Notes: generated by a model not told the origin, from the sequence alone. A stretch of DNA of 35,852 bases from Anaerolineae bacterium (GCA_025454475.1 JALOOJ010000094.1:1-35852); one strand, 5' to 3'; shown: positions 23,619 to 31,940, counted from the first letter of the stretch. A program made the numbers and translations.

Positions 23619-24935
23619 CTACACCTTTTCCGCCGGCGGCTCACCGAAGATGCCCTGGGGCCACACGAGCAGCACGATGATCAGCAATGAGAACGCGATG
23701 GCGTCGCGCATCGGCGTTGAGATGAATCCTGCAGCCAACACCTCCGTCTGGCCCATGATCAGCGACCCCACAAACGCACCCGGGATGCTGCCGATCCCGC
23801 CCACAACCGCCGCTACGAAAGCTTTGAGGCCGGGGATAATGCCCATCAGGTGATGTACTTGTTTGTAAGCGGTCGCATAGAGGACTCCGCCAGCGCCGGC
23901 AAGGCCACCGCCCAGAGCAAAGGTCGCAGTGATGACGCCGTCCACGTTGATGCCCATCAGCCGTGCCGCGGGCTTGTCATAGGCTGCGGCTCGCATTGCC
24001 TTGCCAAGTCGCGTGTTGTTCACGATGTACTGCAACACTACCTGCAACAGAATCGAGGCGCTCATAATGACGAGCGTGACGTTGGAGGCGGAGAGATCCC
24101 ATACCTTGCCCCCGGTCTCGATGCGAATCCCGGCAAGCGTCAGCACAACCGCCAGGAATCCACCGAACTGGAGTCCAAACGAAAGCAACGGATGGCGCAA
24201 AATCAGCTTGGCCCGTGCATCCCCGCGCTTTCCGCGCACAAAGAAGATCCCGTAAATGACCAGCGCAACTACGAAGATCGTCCACATCGCCGCCATCAAG
24301 ACAGGTGACACCTTCCCTGCCGAGTACACTGCCACCTCAAACGGCCGTGGGTAGGTGATGTAGTTGTTGGTGTAGGCAAAGGGCAGCGCGCCGAAGTACT
24401 CCAGGAAGAACGAGACGCCGACCGCCGTGATCAGCGCCGCGATGCGTGGCTTGTTCCGCAGCGGGCGGTATGCGAACCGCTCCACAACCACAGCCAACGC
24501 CGCAGAGATGACCATTGATGCCAGGATTACGGTGAACGTCCCCACGACTGTTGCCAGCCCCTCGGGCATTCCGGGCGCGACCCAGGTTAACCAGCGGTGG
24601 AGCTCCAACGTGCCAATGGTGTAGAAACTCGTGAATGCCCCCACCATGAACACATCCCCGTGGGCGAAGTTGATCAACTTGACGATGCCATAGATCATCG
24701 TGTAGCCCAGAGCAATAAGCGCGTAGATGAACCCCAACTGCAGCCCATTCATGACCTGCTGGATGAAGACACTGGGGTTCTGCAGCAAAGCCCGACCCAA
24801 CACGTAGAGCACAAACAACCCCAAGACGACAAAGATCCCCTGGCTGATGCGATTGAGGATCATACCGTCCCTACGCCGCAGCGAAGCGCCATTGGCCTGC
24901 ACGTCCACGCCTCGCACGCTTACTGTATGCTCCAT
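23619..24935 (-). CDS. livH: branched-chain amino acid-type ABC permease LivH, enlarged
   Basis: The product has 438 residues from ATG 24935, chosen over an earlier frame start at 25016 because a purine-rich ribosome-binding site precedes it. Signatures include ALGYTMIYGIVKLINFAHGD in the N-terminal half, TRLGKAMRA (coupling helix) and GLKAFVAAVVGGIGSIPGA near the end. Ordinary LivH has about 300 residues. Here an N-terminal extension adds one extra membrane segment, and roughly 90 residues with further membrane segments are inserted between the YITYPRP stretch and TRLGKAMRA. Both parts are in frame and hydrophobic, so this is a structural variant rather than damage. It is separated from the binding-protein gene by a stem-loop at 24995-25041. 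Confidence 0.92.
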   Translation of the reverse strand: MEHTVSVRGVDVQANGASLRRRDGMILNRISQGIFVVLGLFVLYVLGRALLQNPSVFIQQVMNGLQLGFIYALIALGYTMIYGIVKLINFAHGDVFMVGAFTSFYTIGTLELHRWLTWVAPGMPEGLATVVGTFTVILASMVISAALAVVVERFAYRPLRNKPRIAALITAVGVSFFLEYFGALPFAYTNNYITYPRPFEVAVYSAGKVSPVLMAAMWTIFVVALVIYGIFFVRGKRGDARAKLILRHPLLSFGLQFGGFLAVVLTLAGIRIETGGKVWDLSASNVTLVIMSASILLQVVLQYIVNNTRLGKAMRAAAYDKPAARLMGINVDGVITATFALGGGLAGAGGVLYATAYKQVHHLMGIIPGLKAFVAAVVGGIGSIPGAFVGSLIMGQTEVLAAGFISTPMRDAIAFSLLIIVLLVWPQGIFGEPPAEKV

Positions 24936-24994
24936 AGCTCCACCTTCCTCACCTGCACCTTGACAGACACCTATGTACTCTTCTGGGTACAAGA

Positions 24995-25041
24995 GAGAAG
25001 CCGGGGCCCGCGCCACCGTGGCGCGAATGCCCTGGCTTCTC
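24995..25041 (-). terminator. stem-loop between binding-protein gene and livH
   Basis: GAGAAGCC (24995-25002) pairs with GGCTTCTC (25034-25041), and GCGCCAC with GTGGCGC inside, giving a long hairpin just after the binding-protein stop. Such a partial terminator or stabiliser usually lets the receptor be made in excess over the permease. There is no long T-run. Confidence 0.55.
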
Positions 25042-25078
25042 CGATTCCTCAGCTAGTTATACCTAGGCGCGCGTCCGG

Positions 25079-26215
25079 TCACGGAGCGACGGTATCTGTA
25101 TAGATGACCTGGCCACCCGAGACCTGGAGCATGACGGCGGACTTCACCGGGTTGTGGCTAGCATCATACGTGATCTCGCCAGAGACAACTGGGAAGGTTC
25201 CCGACGCCATGGTTTCAGCGACCTTGATAGGATCGACACTGTTGGCCTGATCCATCGACTGCAGCAGAATCGTCGCGGCATCATAGGCCAATGCGGCCAG
25301 CGCGTCCGGTCGGGCTCCATACTTTGCCTCGTACTTGCTCACGAAGTCCTGCACGATCGCCCGCGTGTCATCCGCTGAGAAGTGGTTTGTGAAGTAGCCG
25401 CCCTCGACCACGCTAACGTCAAGGTCAGCCGAATCCCAACCATCGCCGCCCATCAACACGGCGGTGATCCCCTTCTCCTGGGCCTGTCCCGCGATCAGGT
25501 TAACGGTATTGTAGTAATCCGGCAGGTACAGCACATCAGGATTCGCGTCCTTGACCTTCGTCAGAATCGCCGAAAAGTCCTGATCGTCACCAGTGTAGCT
25601 CTCCGTCACGACGACTTGGCCACCGGCGGCCTCAAACTCCTTGATGAAGACCTCGGCCAGGCCACGGACGTAGTCATTGCCCTGGTCCAGGAAGACCGCG
25701 GCCGTCTGGGCGCCCAGCGTCTCAATGGCGAACTTCGCTCCCACCAACCCCTGGAACGGGTCGATGAAGCAGGCGCGGAAGATAGTGGACTTGGTGGTGC
25801 CGTCCTCGGCAACCGTCACGCTGGGGTTCGTCGAGGTCGGGCTGATCTGCAGCACGCCCTTGGACGTCGCGATTTCCGACACAGGAATCGAGGCGCTCGA
25901 GCAGACCTCACCGATGATGAACTTCACGCCATCCTGATCGATGACCTTGTTCGCGGCGCTGACCGCAGCCTCAGCATTGCACTGGCTGTCCTCAACCACG
26001 ACCTCGATCGTCGCACCATCAACACCACCCTTGGCGTTCCACTCCTCAATGGCCAGCATCGCGCCATCGCGGGTGGACTGACCAAAGGTCGCCACGTCGC
26101 CGCTCAAAGGCGCCAAGATCGCGATCTTGACGGCCTTGCTACCGGCGCCGCCACAACCACTCAGCGCCACCAGTGCCAACACCACCATGGCCACAACAGC
26201 AGTTCTAATACGCAT
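25079..26215 (-). CDS. branched-chain amino acid-type ABC transporter substrate-binding lipoprotein
   Basis: The product has 378 residues. A signal peptide ends in lipobox ALSGC with Cys21, so the mature protein is lipid-anchored outside the membrane. The two-lobed periplasmic-binding fold of the LivJ/LivK type (Peripla_BP_6) is seen: VKIAILAPLSGDVATFGQ (29-46), then EVVVEDSQC, ISPTSTNPSVT, PDVLYLPDYYNTVNLI, GGDGWDSADL and ALAYDAATILL. It captures the ligand for LivHMGF; leucine/valine/isoleucine is the default but related receptors bind other amino acids or amides. AGGAGGAG precedes the ATG. A strong minus-strand promoter lies at 26365-26393, giving a leader of about 140 bases in which a GGCCCG/CGGGCC hairpin is the only structure I note. 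Confidence 0.93.
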   Translation of the reverse strand: MRIRTAVVAMVVLALVALSGCGGAGSKAVKIAILAPLSGDVATFGQSTRDGAMLAIEEWNAKGGVDGATIEVVVEDSQCNAEAAVSAANKVIDQDGVKFIIGEVCSSASIPVSEIATSKGVLQISPTSTNPSVTVAEDGTTKSTIFRACFIDPFQGLVGAKFAIETLGAQTAAVFLDQGNDYVRGLAEVFIKEFEAAGGQVVVTESYTGDDQDFSAILTKVKDANPDVLYLPDYYNTVNLIAGQAQEKGITAVLMGGDGWDSADLDVSVVEGGYFTNHFSADDTRAIVQDFVSKYEAKYGARPDALAALAYDAATILLQSMDQANSVDPIKVAETMASGTFPVVSGEITYDASHNPVKSAVMLQVSGGQVIYTDTVAP

Positions 26216-26364
26216 CTGACTCTCCTCCTAAATGATCTGGGACCAAAAACATGGGGCACTGCCTTCCTTGCTTGTTCGCTCTAACGGTGATGGTCGCGTA
26301 ACGCACCCCCTCTCCGGCCCGCGGCAATCACGGGCCAACAGCAAGACATTGCAGTAACAGTGCT

Positions 26365-26393
26365 ATTCTACCGGGGATTGCGTCAAGTGTCAA
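26365..26393 (-). promoter_or_regulatory. strong sigma-70-type promoter for the liv-like operon
   Basis: On the minus strand TTGACA (26393-26388), a 17-base spacer and TAGAAT (26370-26365). The -35 is perfect and the -10 matches five of six. It lies one base from the -35 box of the divergent promoter at 26395-26422. Confidence 0.75.
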
Positions 26394-26394
26394 A

Positions 26395-26422
26395 TTGACG
26401 TTCGACGCATGTCGAATATAAT
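26395..26422 (+). promoter_or_regulatory. divergent promoter with palindrome in its spacer
   Basis: TTGACG (26395-26400), a 16-base spacer and a perfect TATAAT (26417-26422). The whole spacer is the inverted repeat TTCGAC-GCAT-GTCGAA (26401-26416), a candidate operator for a dimeric regulator. It should drive the membrane-protein gene at 26474. Confidence 0.7.
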
Positions 26423-26473
26423 GTTGGGTAACCAACGCAACCGCACGTGACAGGTGCGATGAAGGAGTTGTGC

Positions 26474-26869
26474 ATGCGCAACGTGAAGCTACCCATCGCA
26501 GTGCTGCTGGCGCTGCAGGTGCTCGCCGTGATCCTTTACCCTCTGAGCTACTTCAGGCTTGCACCCCAGGCGGCTGTGTTGCCGCCAGCGCTCCTGTTTC
26601 TACTGGCGCTGGCAGTCGTCGGCCTCAACACGAATGTACTGTCCATCGCTGGGACACGAAACCTCTTGATCTTCGTCCAGGGGCTCAACACTGTCGTGCG
26701 CTTGATGACGCTGCTCCCCAATCTTAAGACCCCCGCCGGTGAGTGGGCTTGGGGCCTTATGGTCGCCCAGGTCATCGCTATGGGCCTGTCATGGTACTCT
26801 ATGGGCGCTCTCGAGCACCGTCCGCTCAATGAGCTACGCTTCAGGAAAACGATCGACGCCAACGGTTGA
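26474..26869 (+). CDS. small four-helix membrane protein, unknown function
   Basis: The product has 131 residues from ATG 26474, with AAGGAG at 26462-26467 six bases upstream; an earlier in-frame start at 26447 has no such site. Hydrophobic segments lie at about 7-27, 34-52, 62-81 and 91-111, with a short charged tail. I do not recognise the family. It is transcribed divergently from the liv-like operon, from a promoter with a palindromic spacer. Its stop codon overlaps the -35 box of the next promoter, so it is probably a single-gene unit. Confidence 0.68.
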   Translation: MRNVKLPIAVLLALQVLAVILYPLSYFRLAPQAAVLPPALLFLLALAVVGLNTNVLSIAGTRNLLIFVQGLNTVVRLMTLLPNLKTPAGEWAWGLMVAQVIAMGLSWYSMGALEHRPLNELRFRKTIDANG

Positions 26870-26893
26870 CAAAACGCCCGTATGGGCTAGAAT
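26866..26893 (+). promoter_or_regulatory. sigma-70-type promoter for the L25 gene
   Basis: TTGACA (26866-26871), a 16-base spacer and TAGAAT (26888-26893). The -35 box overlaps the TGA of the preceding gene. The leader to the L25 start is about 165 bases; I see no known leader motif in it. Confidence 0.65.
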
Positions 26894-27066
26894 ACCCTGT
26901 CGTTGCCAGCTCCAAGTGGCCGCCTCGTCGCGGCCTCTTTGGTTGTCGGGCATCGATCGTAAGCTGAATGCTCGGTGCGCTAAGCTGCCTTTTGCGCCAC
27001 ACGGGCGACTCAGCGGGCGCTCATTCGCGGGCGTTGGTACGCTAATGGTATACGGAGGAGATAGTA

Positions 27067-27711
27067 ATGAAAGCGATTGAACTCCGCGCTCAGCCACGAA
27101 CGCTGACCGGAAAGCATGTCAAGCTCTTACGGCGCCAGGACGTAGTCCCTGGTGTCGTGTATGGTCACAACATCGACCCCGTCCCGGTCCAGTTCAACAC
27201 CAAGGAGCTTGCGCATGCGCTCAAACGAGCCGGGTCCAGTGCTACCGTTCAGCTCGCGGTTGAGGGCACGGCCTCTCCCTACCTCGTGATTTTCCGAGAT
27301 GTACAGCACCACCCCATTCGGCGGGGGATTACGCATGTGGATCTGCAGGCGCTGAGCCTAACCGAGACCGTACGCGTCCCTGTCAACGTTGTCGTCGTCG
27401 GCAAGTCACCTGCGGTTGAGGTGCTGGGAGGCGTCCTGCTGCAGACGCTGATGGAGTTGGAGATCGAGGCCTTACCGATGGACCTTGTGCCCGTCATCGA
27501 AGTCGACATCTCGGGTCTGGCGGAGATAGGAGACTCGATATCCGTGGCCGATCTAGACATCCCGGAGACTATCACCGTGCTCAACGCCCCTGACGCCACG
27601 ATTGTCCAGGTGACCTTCCAGGCCGCGGAGGAGGCCCCCACCGCCGCCGTGGAGGCTGTGGTTGAGCCCGTTGCTGCCGTTGTCGCGCCCGAGGACGAGC
27701 GCAAGCCCTAA
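27067..27711 (+). CDS. rplY: 50S ribosomal protein L25, CTC/TL5 type
   Basis: The product has 214 residues, the long CTC/TL5 form rather than the short E. coli L25. The N-terminal 5S-rRNA-binding domain (about 1-92) begins IELRAQPRTLTGKHVKLLRRQD and includes VPGVVYGHN and FRDVQHHPIRRGITHVDLQAL. The C-terminal beta domain (about 93-190) has EVDISGLAEIGDSISVADLDIP. The acidic Ala/Glu-rich tail (about 190-214) is common in this form. It binds 5S rRNA in the large subunit central protuberance. GGAGGAGATAGTAATG gives a strong start. Two stem-loops downstream separate it from the convergent EF-G-like gene. Confidence 0.96.
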   Translation: MKAIELRAQPRTLTGKHVKLLRRQDVVPGVVYGHNIDPVPVQFNTKELAHALKRAGSSATVQLAVEGTASPYLVIFRDVQHHPIRRGITHVDLQALSLTETVRVPVNVVVVGKSPAVEVLGGVLLQTLMELEIEALPMDLVPVIEVDISGLAEIGDSISVADLDIPETITVLNAPDATIVQVTFQAAEEAPTAAVEAVVEPVAAVVAPEDERKP

Positions 27712-27723
27712 CACCTGTAGGTC

Positions 27724-27758
27724 GACAACAGGCGAGGTGGTTCACCTCGCCTGTTGTC
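27724..27758 (+). terminator. terminator-like stem-loop after L25
   Basis: A 16-bp perfect stem (27724-27739 with 27743-27758) and a three-base loop lie 12 bases after the L25 stop. No T-run follows; the strength and position of the stem support a terminator. Confidence 0.7.
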
Positions 27759-27838
27759 ATTCCTGGACTCTGCGCTTCCTGAAGCCTACACTATACGTGT
27801 ACCGTCCGGTGACACTGACGAAAATGCCGGAAATCGAA

Positions 27839-27868
27839 GCGGTCCGGAGCCAGATGGCCCCGGACCGC
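27839..27868 (-). terminator. terminator-like stem-loop after the EF-G-like gene
   Basis: GCGGTCCGGAGCC (27839-27851) pairs with GGCCCCGGACCGC (27856-27868) with one mismatch and a four-base loop. On the minus strand it lies about 36 bases after the stop and is followed by a modest T-containing stretch. Confidence 0.6.
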
Positions 27869-27903
27869 AATCGTCGCAGGAGACGTTGGGAGTCAACCCC
27901 AGG

Positions 27904-29964
27904 TTACTCTTCCTCGATCTTGGCTTGCGCAATGACCTGCTCCGCCAGGTGCGACGGCACCACATCGTAACGCACAAACTCCATCGTGTAGATACCGCGG
28001 GCTTGGGTGATGGCGCGCAGGTTCGTGGAATAGAGCTGCATCTCGGCCAATGGCGCTTCTGCGGAGATCACCGCCCTCTTCCCTTCCTGGCCCATCCCCT
28101 GTACGCGCCCGCGGCGCGTGTTGAGATCCGACATCACGGCGCCAGCGTAGTCCTCAGGCACCGTGATCACATACAGGTATATTGGCTCAAGCAGCACGGG
28201 TCTGGCCGCACGGAAGGCCTCCTTGAAGCCCTCACGCCCTGCGATCTGGAAGGCAATGTCCTTCGAGTCGACGGGGTGCTCCTTGCCATCCGTGATCGCG
28301 ACACGCACGTCCACAATGTTGTAGCCTGCCAGGACGCCTTGTACCATCACCCCACGAATGCCCTTCTCAATGGAGGGCATGAAGGATGACGAGATCCGGC
28401 CACCGACCACTTCCCAGACATACTCAAATCCCGCATCGCGAGGCTGCGGTTCGACTCGCATATGCACCTCAGCGAATTGGCCCGCGCCGCCCGACTGCTT
28501 CTTGTGGCGATACTGCGCCGTGCCCACGGCAGTGACGGTCTCTTTGTAAGGGACCTTGGGGACACGAGCCTCGAGGGCCACGTTGAAGCGGGACTTCATG
28601 CGGCGTACAGCCGTATCGACGTGCGCATCCCCCATGCCGGAGAGGATGGTCTCAACGGTCGAGGGGTCCTGGCGCCAATGGAACGTCGGATCCTCTTCAC
28701 AGAGGCGCGACAACGTCTGCCCCATCTTCGCCGTGTCTGCCTTGGTGACCGGTGAAATCGCCACACTATACAGGGGTGTTGGGAACTGCGGCCCGCGGAG
28801 CGTCAGAACGCGCGACTTGAGCGTCAGCGTGTCTCCGGTCTGTGCCTCCGCCAGCTTCGTCACGGCGCCGATATCGCCGGCGTGCAGCGCATCAACCGGG
28901 AGCTGCTCGGCGCCACGCATGCTGATCAGCTGGCTGAACCGCTCCGACTCGCCTGTACGGGCGTTGACCAAGGTCTCGCCAGGGTTAAGCTGTCCTCCGA
29001 ACACTTTGAAGTAGCTGATCTTGCCCACATAGGGATCAGCGGTCGTCTTGAACACAAGTATCGCCAAGGGCGAGCTGTCGCCGATGACAAGCGTCTCCTC
29101 CCCCTGGGACCCCCTGGCTACGAATGTCTTGCCCACCGGCGATGGCGCCACATTGGCAATGACATCCAGGAGCGCGCCCAGCCCGATCAACTCAGAGCCG
29201 CCAGCGCCCGCGAGAACCGGGACCCATGTACCCTGAGCGATGACCGTCCGCAAGCCATTGGTCACTTCATCAGGGGTGATCTCCTCGTCCTCAAAGTACT
29301 TGTTCATCAGATCCTCGTCCGCCTCGACGGCTGCCTCGACGATCTGCGTATGGAGCTCCGCCACGCGATCTGCCAGATCAGCGGGCACATCAGCGGGCCT
29401 GCTGTCGGGACCCATGTAGGCTTTGCGCTCAAGGATATTGATGACGCCTGCGTATTCCGCCTGCGCACCGATGGGTAGCATCAGCGGGAGGAATTTGGCG
29501 TCAAAAGCCTCGCCAAGCGATGCCAGGGCCTTGTCGAAGTTCGCGTTCTCGCGGTCCATCTTGTTGATCAGCACCGCGCGGGGCAGATCCTCTTCGTCGG
29601 CATAGCCCCAAGTCAGTTCTGTACCAACCTCGACGCCAGCAGCAGCGTCGACCACGACGAGCGCCATGTCCGCGGCCCGCAATCCGCTTTTCACCTCACC
29701 CACAAAGTCTGTGTACCCCGGGGTGTCTATGAGGTTGATCTTCGTGTTCTTCCACTCCACCGGTGCCGTCGCAGTGCTCAACGAGATCTGACGGCGGGTC
29801 TCCTCAGCATCAAAGTCCGTCGTGGTCGTCCCCTCCTCCACCTTCCCGCGCCGGACAATCGCCTTGCTCAGGAAGAGCATCGCCTCGACCAGTGTCGTCT
29901 TGCCTGATGACCCATGGCCCACCAGGGCGATGTTGCGGATGTTCTCCGTGGTATACGCTTTCAT
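27904..29964 (-). CDS. elongation factor G-like translational GTPase
   Basis: The product has 686 residues with the full five-domain EF-G layout. G1 reads GHGSSGKT (16-23) where true EF-G has GHIDAGKT, the hallmark of the EF-G-like paralogue group. Switch and other motifs are GTTTTDFDAEE (45-55), G3 DTPGYTDF (80-87) and G4 NKMD (134-137). The later part carries the domain IV segment QSGGAGQFAEVHMRVEP and domain V near GRREGF-type sequence to the end. Such paralogues bind GTP and the ribosome, but several lack normal translocation activity and act in recycling or stress; the role here is unknown. The canonical fusA is not in this window. A promoter at 30079-30106 and a leader hairpin at 30033-30058 precede it. 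Confidence 0.93.
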   Translation of the reverse strand: MKAYTTENIRNIALVGHGSSGKTTLVEAMLFLSKAIVRRGKVEEGTTTTDFDAEETRRQISLSTATAPVEWKNTKINLIDTPGYTDFVGEVKSGLRAADMALVVVDAAAGVEVGTELTWGYADEEDLPRAVLINKMDRENANFDKALASLGEAFDAKFLPLMLPIGAQAEYAGVINILERKAYMGPDSRPADVPADLADRVAELHTQIVEAAVEADEDLMNKYFEDEEITPDEVTNGLRTVIAQGTWVPVLAGAGGSELIGLGALLDVIANVAPSPVGKTFVARGSQGEETLVIGDSSPLAILVFKTTADPYVGKISYFKVFGGQLNPGETLVNARTGESERFSQLISMRGAEQLPVDALHAGDIGAVTKLAEAQTGDTLTLKSRVLTLRGPQFPTPLYSVAISPVTKADTAKMGQTLSRLCEEDPTFHWRQDPSTVETILSGMGDAHVDTAVRRMKSRFNVALEARVPKVPYKETVTAVGTAQYRHKKQSGGAGQFAEVHMRVEPQPRDAGFEYVWEVVGGRISSSFMPSIEKGIRGVMVQGVLAGYNIVDVRVAITDGKEHPVDSKDIAFQIAGREGFKEAFRAARPVLLEPIYLYVITVPEDYAGAVMSDLNTRRGRVQGMGQEGKRAVISAEAPLAEMQLYSTNLRAITQARGIYTMEFVRYDVVPSHLAEQVIAQAKIEEE

Positions 29965-29998
29965 CTACACTCCCTCCGGAAAATGGTACCGTTATGCG

Positions 29999-30017
29999 AC
30001 GCGCCCGAGGGCGCGCT
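29999..30017 (-). other. small GC-rich leader hairpin
   Basis: Read on the minus strand, GCGCGCCC folds back on GGGCGCGT with a two- to four-base loop, about 35 bases before the EF-G-like start. It is the second hairpin in that leader; its function is unknown. Confidence 0.4.
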
Positions 30018-30032
30018 CTCTACGTTAGCATA

Positions 30033-30058
30033 CAAAGACGGCCGTAGGGCCGTCTTTG
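30033..30058 (-). other. strong hairpin in the EF-G-like leader
   Basis: CAAAGACGGCC (30033-30043) and GGCCGTCTTTG (30048-30058) form an 11-bp perfect stem with a four-base loop. It lies downstream of the promoter at 30079-30106 and upstream of the gene, and no T-run follows on the minus strand. It could be an attenuator-like leader element, or a terminator for read-through from hemW. Confidence 0.55.
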
Positions 30059-30078
30059 GACAGGAATAACGGAACAAC

Positions 30079-30106
30079 ATTGTAAAGGATAACGGCTGAA
30101 AGTCAA
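30079..30106 (-). promoter_or_regulatory. sigma-70-type promoter for the EF-G-like gene
   Basis: On the minus strand TTGACT (30106-30101), a 16-base spacer and TACAAT (30084-30079), lying just after the hemW stop. The predicted leader is about 105 bases and contains both hairpins described separately. Confidence 0.6.
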
Positions 30107-30133
30107 AAGCTGCCGGCCGATTCGTGGCGCGCT

Positions 30134-31366
30134 TCACTCCTCGGGCAGCAGGAACTCCTGGAACACAAGGTTTCCCAGCAATCGGCCTCGCCTCGTCAGC
30201 CGCACGCGCTCGCCATTCCACTCTAGCAGATCGTATTCAGCAAAGCGGTCAATGACGTGCCCGTAGAGTTCGTGTAGATGATGTCCGGATGCCTCGTGAA
30301 AACGGGCGTCAGACACGCCCTCGGCCAGCCTCAATCCCATCATCATCAGTTCGCCGTCAAGCGTGGTCTGCAACAGGGGGGTATCACTATAGCCGTGTAG
30401 ATGGCCATCCCATATTGCGCTGATGTAGGCTTGGGGATGGGGCAGGTTGCTCCACCGGCGTCCACGAAACCACGAGTGAGCCCCCGCCCCAAGCCCAACC
30501 CAGGGCTCGTTGCGCCAGTAGATCAGGTTATGGGCCGATACAGCCGGTGAGATCGCCTCCGTTTCGCCACCGGGCGGGAGCGCCCAGATCTCCGGCGCTG
30601 GGCTGCTACCGCGCGCCCAATTGGAGATCTCGTACTGCCAGAAGCAAGCACCGTGCAGCAACTCGGAAGCGGCTTCATACATATCAGCTGACAAGTCAGG
30701 ATCTGGCGCAGGCACGTCACCCATCGCGAGCGTCTCAGCCAGCGGCGTGCCCGGCTCCAGCGTCAGGGCATATAGCGATAGGTGATCCGGTCGAAGATCC
30801 AGACAACGACACACTGTCTCCTGCCATTGCTCCAGGGTCTGCCCGGGCAAACCATACATCAGGTCAAGGCTGATGTTGTCGAAACCTGCGCTGCGGGCTG
30901 CTTCATAGCTTCCCACGGCGTCGCGCCACGTGTGAATGCGCCCAAGGAGCAGCAATTCGGCGCTGTGCGACGACTGTACGCCGAGGCTGAGGCGGGTAAC
31001 ACCCGCCTCGCGTAGGCCATCCAGATACGACGGGCTGAGGGTGCCCGGGTTCGCCTCGAGTGTCACCTCGGCACCCCACGGCAGCCGAAACTCGCGCCGG
31101 ACGGCCTCCACCAGGCTCTCGAGATCCTCAAGCGCCAGCAACGACGGCGTGCCCCCCCCAAAGTACAATGTGCGCGCACGCGCGCTTATCGCGCGCTCTG
31201 CCCGCAGCCTTGCTTCCTGCACGATGGCCGCAACGTATTCGTCCTCCAATGAGAGCAAGCCAGTGTAGGTGTTGAAGTCGCAGTATGTGCACCGCTGCAC
31301 GCAGAACGGCACGTGTACGTATAGTCCCACCTGAGACGATGGATGCCCCTGGGTGTACTTGGTCAT
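30134..31366 (-). CDS. hemW: HemW-type radical SAM protein (heme chaperone)
   Basis: The product has 410 residues. The radical-SAM iron-sulfur motif is Cys22-x3-Cys26-x2-Cys29 (FCVQRCTYCDF) after GLYVHVPF, followed by YFGGGTPS (SAM binding), EANPGTL and RLSLGVQS. The HemW C-terminal domain is present (NLIYWRNEPWVGLGAGAHSW, then a winged-helix tail with RGRLLGNLVFQEFL). HemW was once annotated as oxygen-independent coproporphyrinogen oxidase; it lacks the extra N-terminal elements of HemN and instead binds heme and delivers it to target proteins. Its ATG overlaps the stop of the GIY-YIG gene by four bases (ATGA). Confidence 0.92.
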   Translation of the reverse strand: MTKYTQGHPSSQVGLYVHVPFCVQRCTYCDFNTYTGLLSLEDEYVAAIVQEARLRAERAISARARTLYFGGGTPSLLALEDLESLVEAVRREFRLPWGAEVTLEANPGTLSPSYLDGLREAGVTRLSLGVQSSHSAELLLLGRIHTWRDAVGSYEAARSAGFDNISLDLMYGLPGQTLEQWQETVCRCLDLRPDHLSLYALTLEPGTPLAETLAMGDVPAPDPDLSADMYEAASELLHGACFWQYEISNWARGSSPAPEIWALPPGGETEAISPAVSAHNLIYWRNEPWVGLGAGAHSWFRGRRWSNLPHPQAYISAIWDGHLHGYSDTPLLQTTLDGELMMMGLRLAEGVSDARFHEASGHHLHELYGHVIDRFAEYDLLEWNGERVRLTRRGRLLGNLVFQEFLLPEE

Positions 31367-31662
31367 TCCTGTGCCTCTTCGACTATCTCGGAGGCGAACG
31401 ATGCGCCGCGGTATGGGACCTGGTCCTCGATTAGGCGGAGCTTGGCGTTGCGCCCAAGGCGCTTGAGGGCTACTTCGGCCGCTAGAGCGTCGGCGCGACT
31501 GCCTATACGCCAGGCTGCCGCAAGCGTCACGGGGCTATGCGCCCGAGTGTATCGCGCTCCTCGACCGGCATTGTGCTCAGACACCCTGCGCACGACATCG
31601 CTCGTGACGCCGGTGTAAAGCGATCCATCCCCGCAACGCACGATGTAGACATACCAGTCCAC
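31363..31662 (-). CDS. GIY-YIG domain protein, UPF0213/YhbQ type
   Basis: The product has 99 residues, a stand-alone GIY-YIG domain. The motif pair reads Tyr4-Val-Tyr6 and Tyr16-Thr-Gly18, followed by Arg25/Arg26, His30 and Glu63 in AAEVALKRL, the usual catalytic set of this nuclease fold; the GARYTRAHSPV stretch (35-45) is typical of the YhbQ group. Related proteins show DNA nuclease or repair-linked activity, but most are uncharacterised. The start is GTG with AGGAG six bases upstream. It is co-transcribed with hemW and the promoter is probably at 31714-31741. Confidence 0.9.
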   Translation of the reverse strand: MDWYVYIVRCGDGSLYTGVTSDVVRRVSEHNAGRGARYTRAHSPVTLAAAWRIGSRADALAAEVALKRLGRNAKLRLIEDQVPYRGASFASEIVEEAQE

Positions 31663-31713
31663 GCCCAGCTCCTGGATCCAGCAACTTGTGGCGGCCTACA
31701 AGGTTAGAACACG

Positions 31714-31741
31714 AGTATACCCCGCGCCGCAACAACGGCAA
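31714..31741 (-). promoter_or_regulatory. candidate promoter for the GIY-YIG/hemW operon
   Basis: On the minus strand TTGCCG (31741-31736), a 16-base spacer and TATACT (31719-31714), about 50 bases before the GTG start. Confidence 0.5.
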
Positions 31742-31911
31742 TGTGAGGTACGGCGGCTCGCGCCCGTCAGCATCGAGGGGCCGGCCCGGATCGTGACGTG
31801 GGTCGCAGCCTATGTACCGGGAGAGGCGAGTGAATCCCTGTCGATGCTCCCCCGGCCCGCCACAGCGATCCCTCGTCCCCAACCGGTCACCATTATGTAG
31901 CTCGATTGGCC

Positions 31912-31940
31912 TTGACACTCCTCCCAGAAATAGATAGAAT
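31912..31940 (+). promoter_or_regulatory. strong sigma-70-type promoter for the secreted protein
   Basis: TTGACA (31912-31917), a 17-base spacer and TAGAAT (31935-31940). The ATG at 31980 follows with AAGGAG at 31969-31974. The same -10 (TAGAAT) recurs at the liv-like and L25 promoters. Confidence 0.75.

Noticed and set aside
27787-27801. TACAC-TATAC-GTGTA inverted repeat
   Set aside because: The arms are five bases and it lies between two convergent terminators with no gene to regulate.
31688-31900. 70-codon plus-strand open frame in the intergenic region
   Set aside because: There is no ribosome-binding site or recognisable domain, and it runs across the promoter of the opposite operon.
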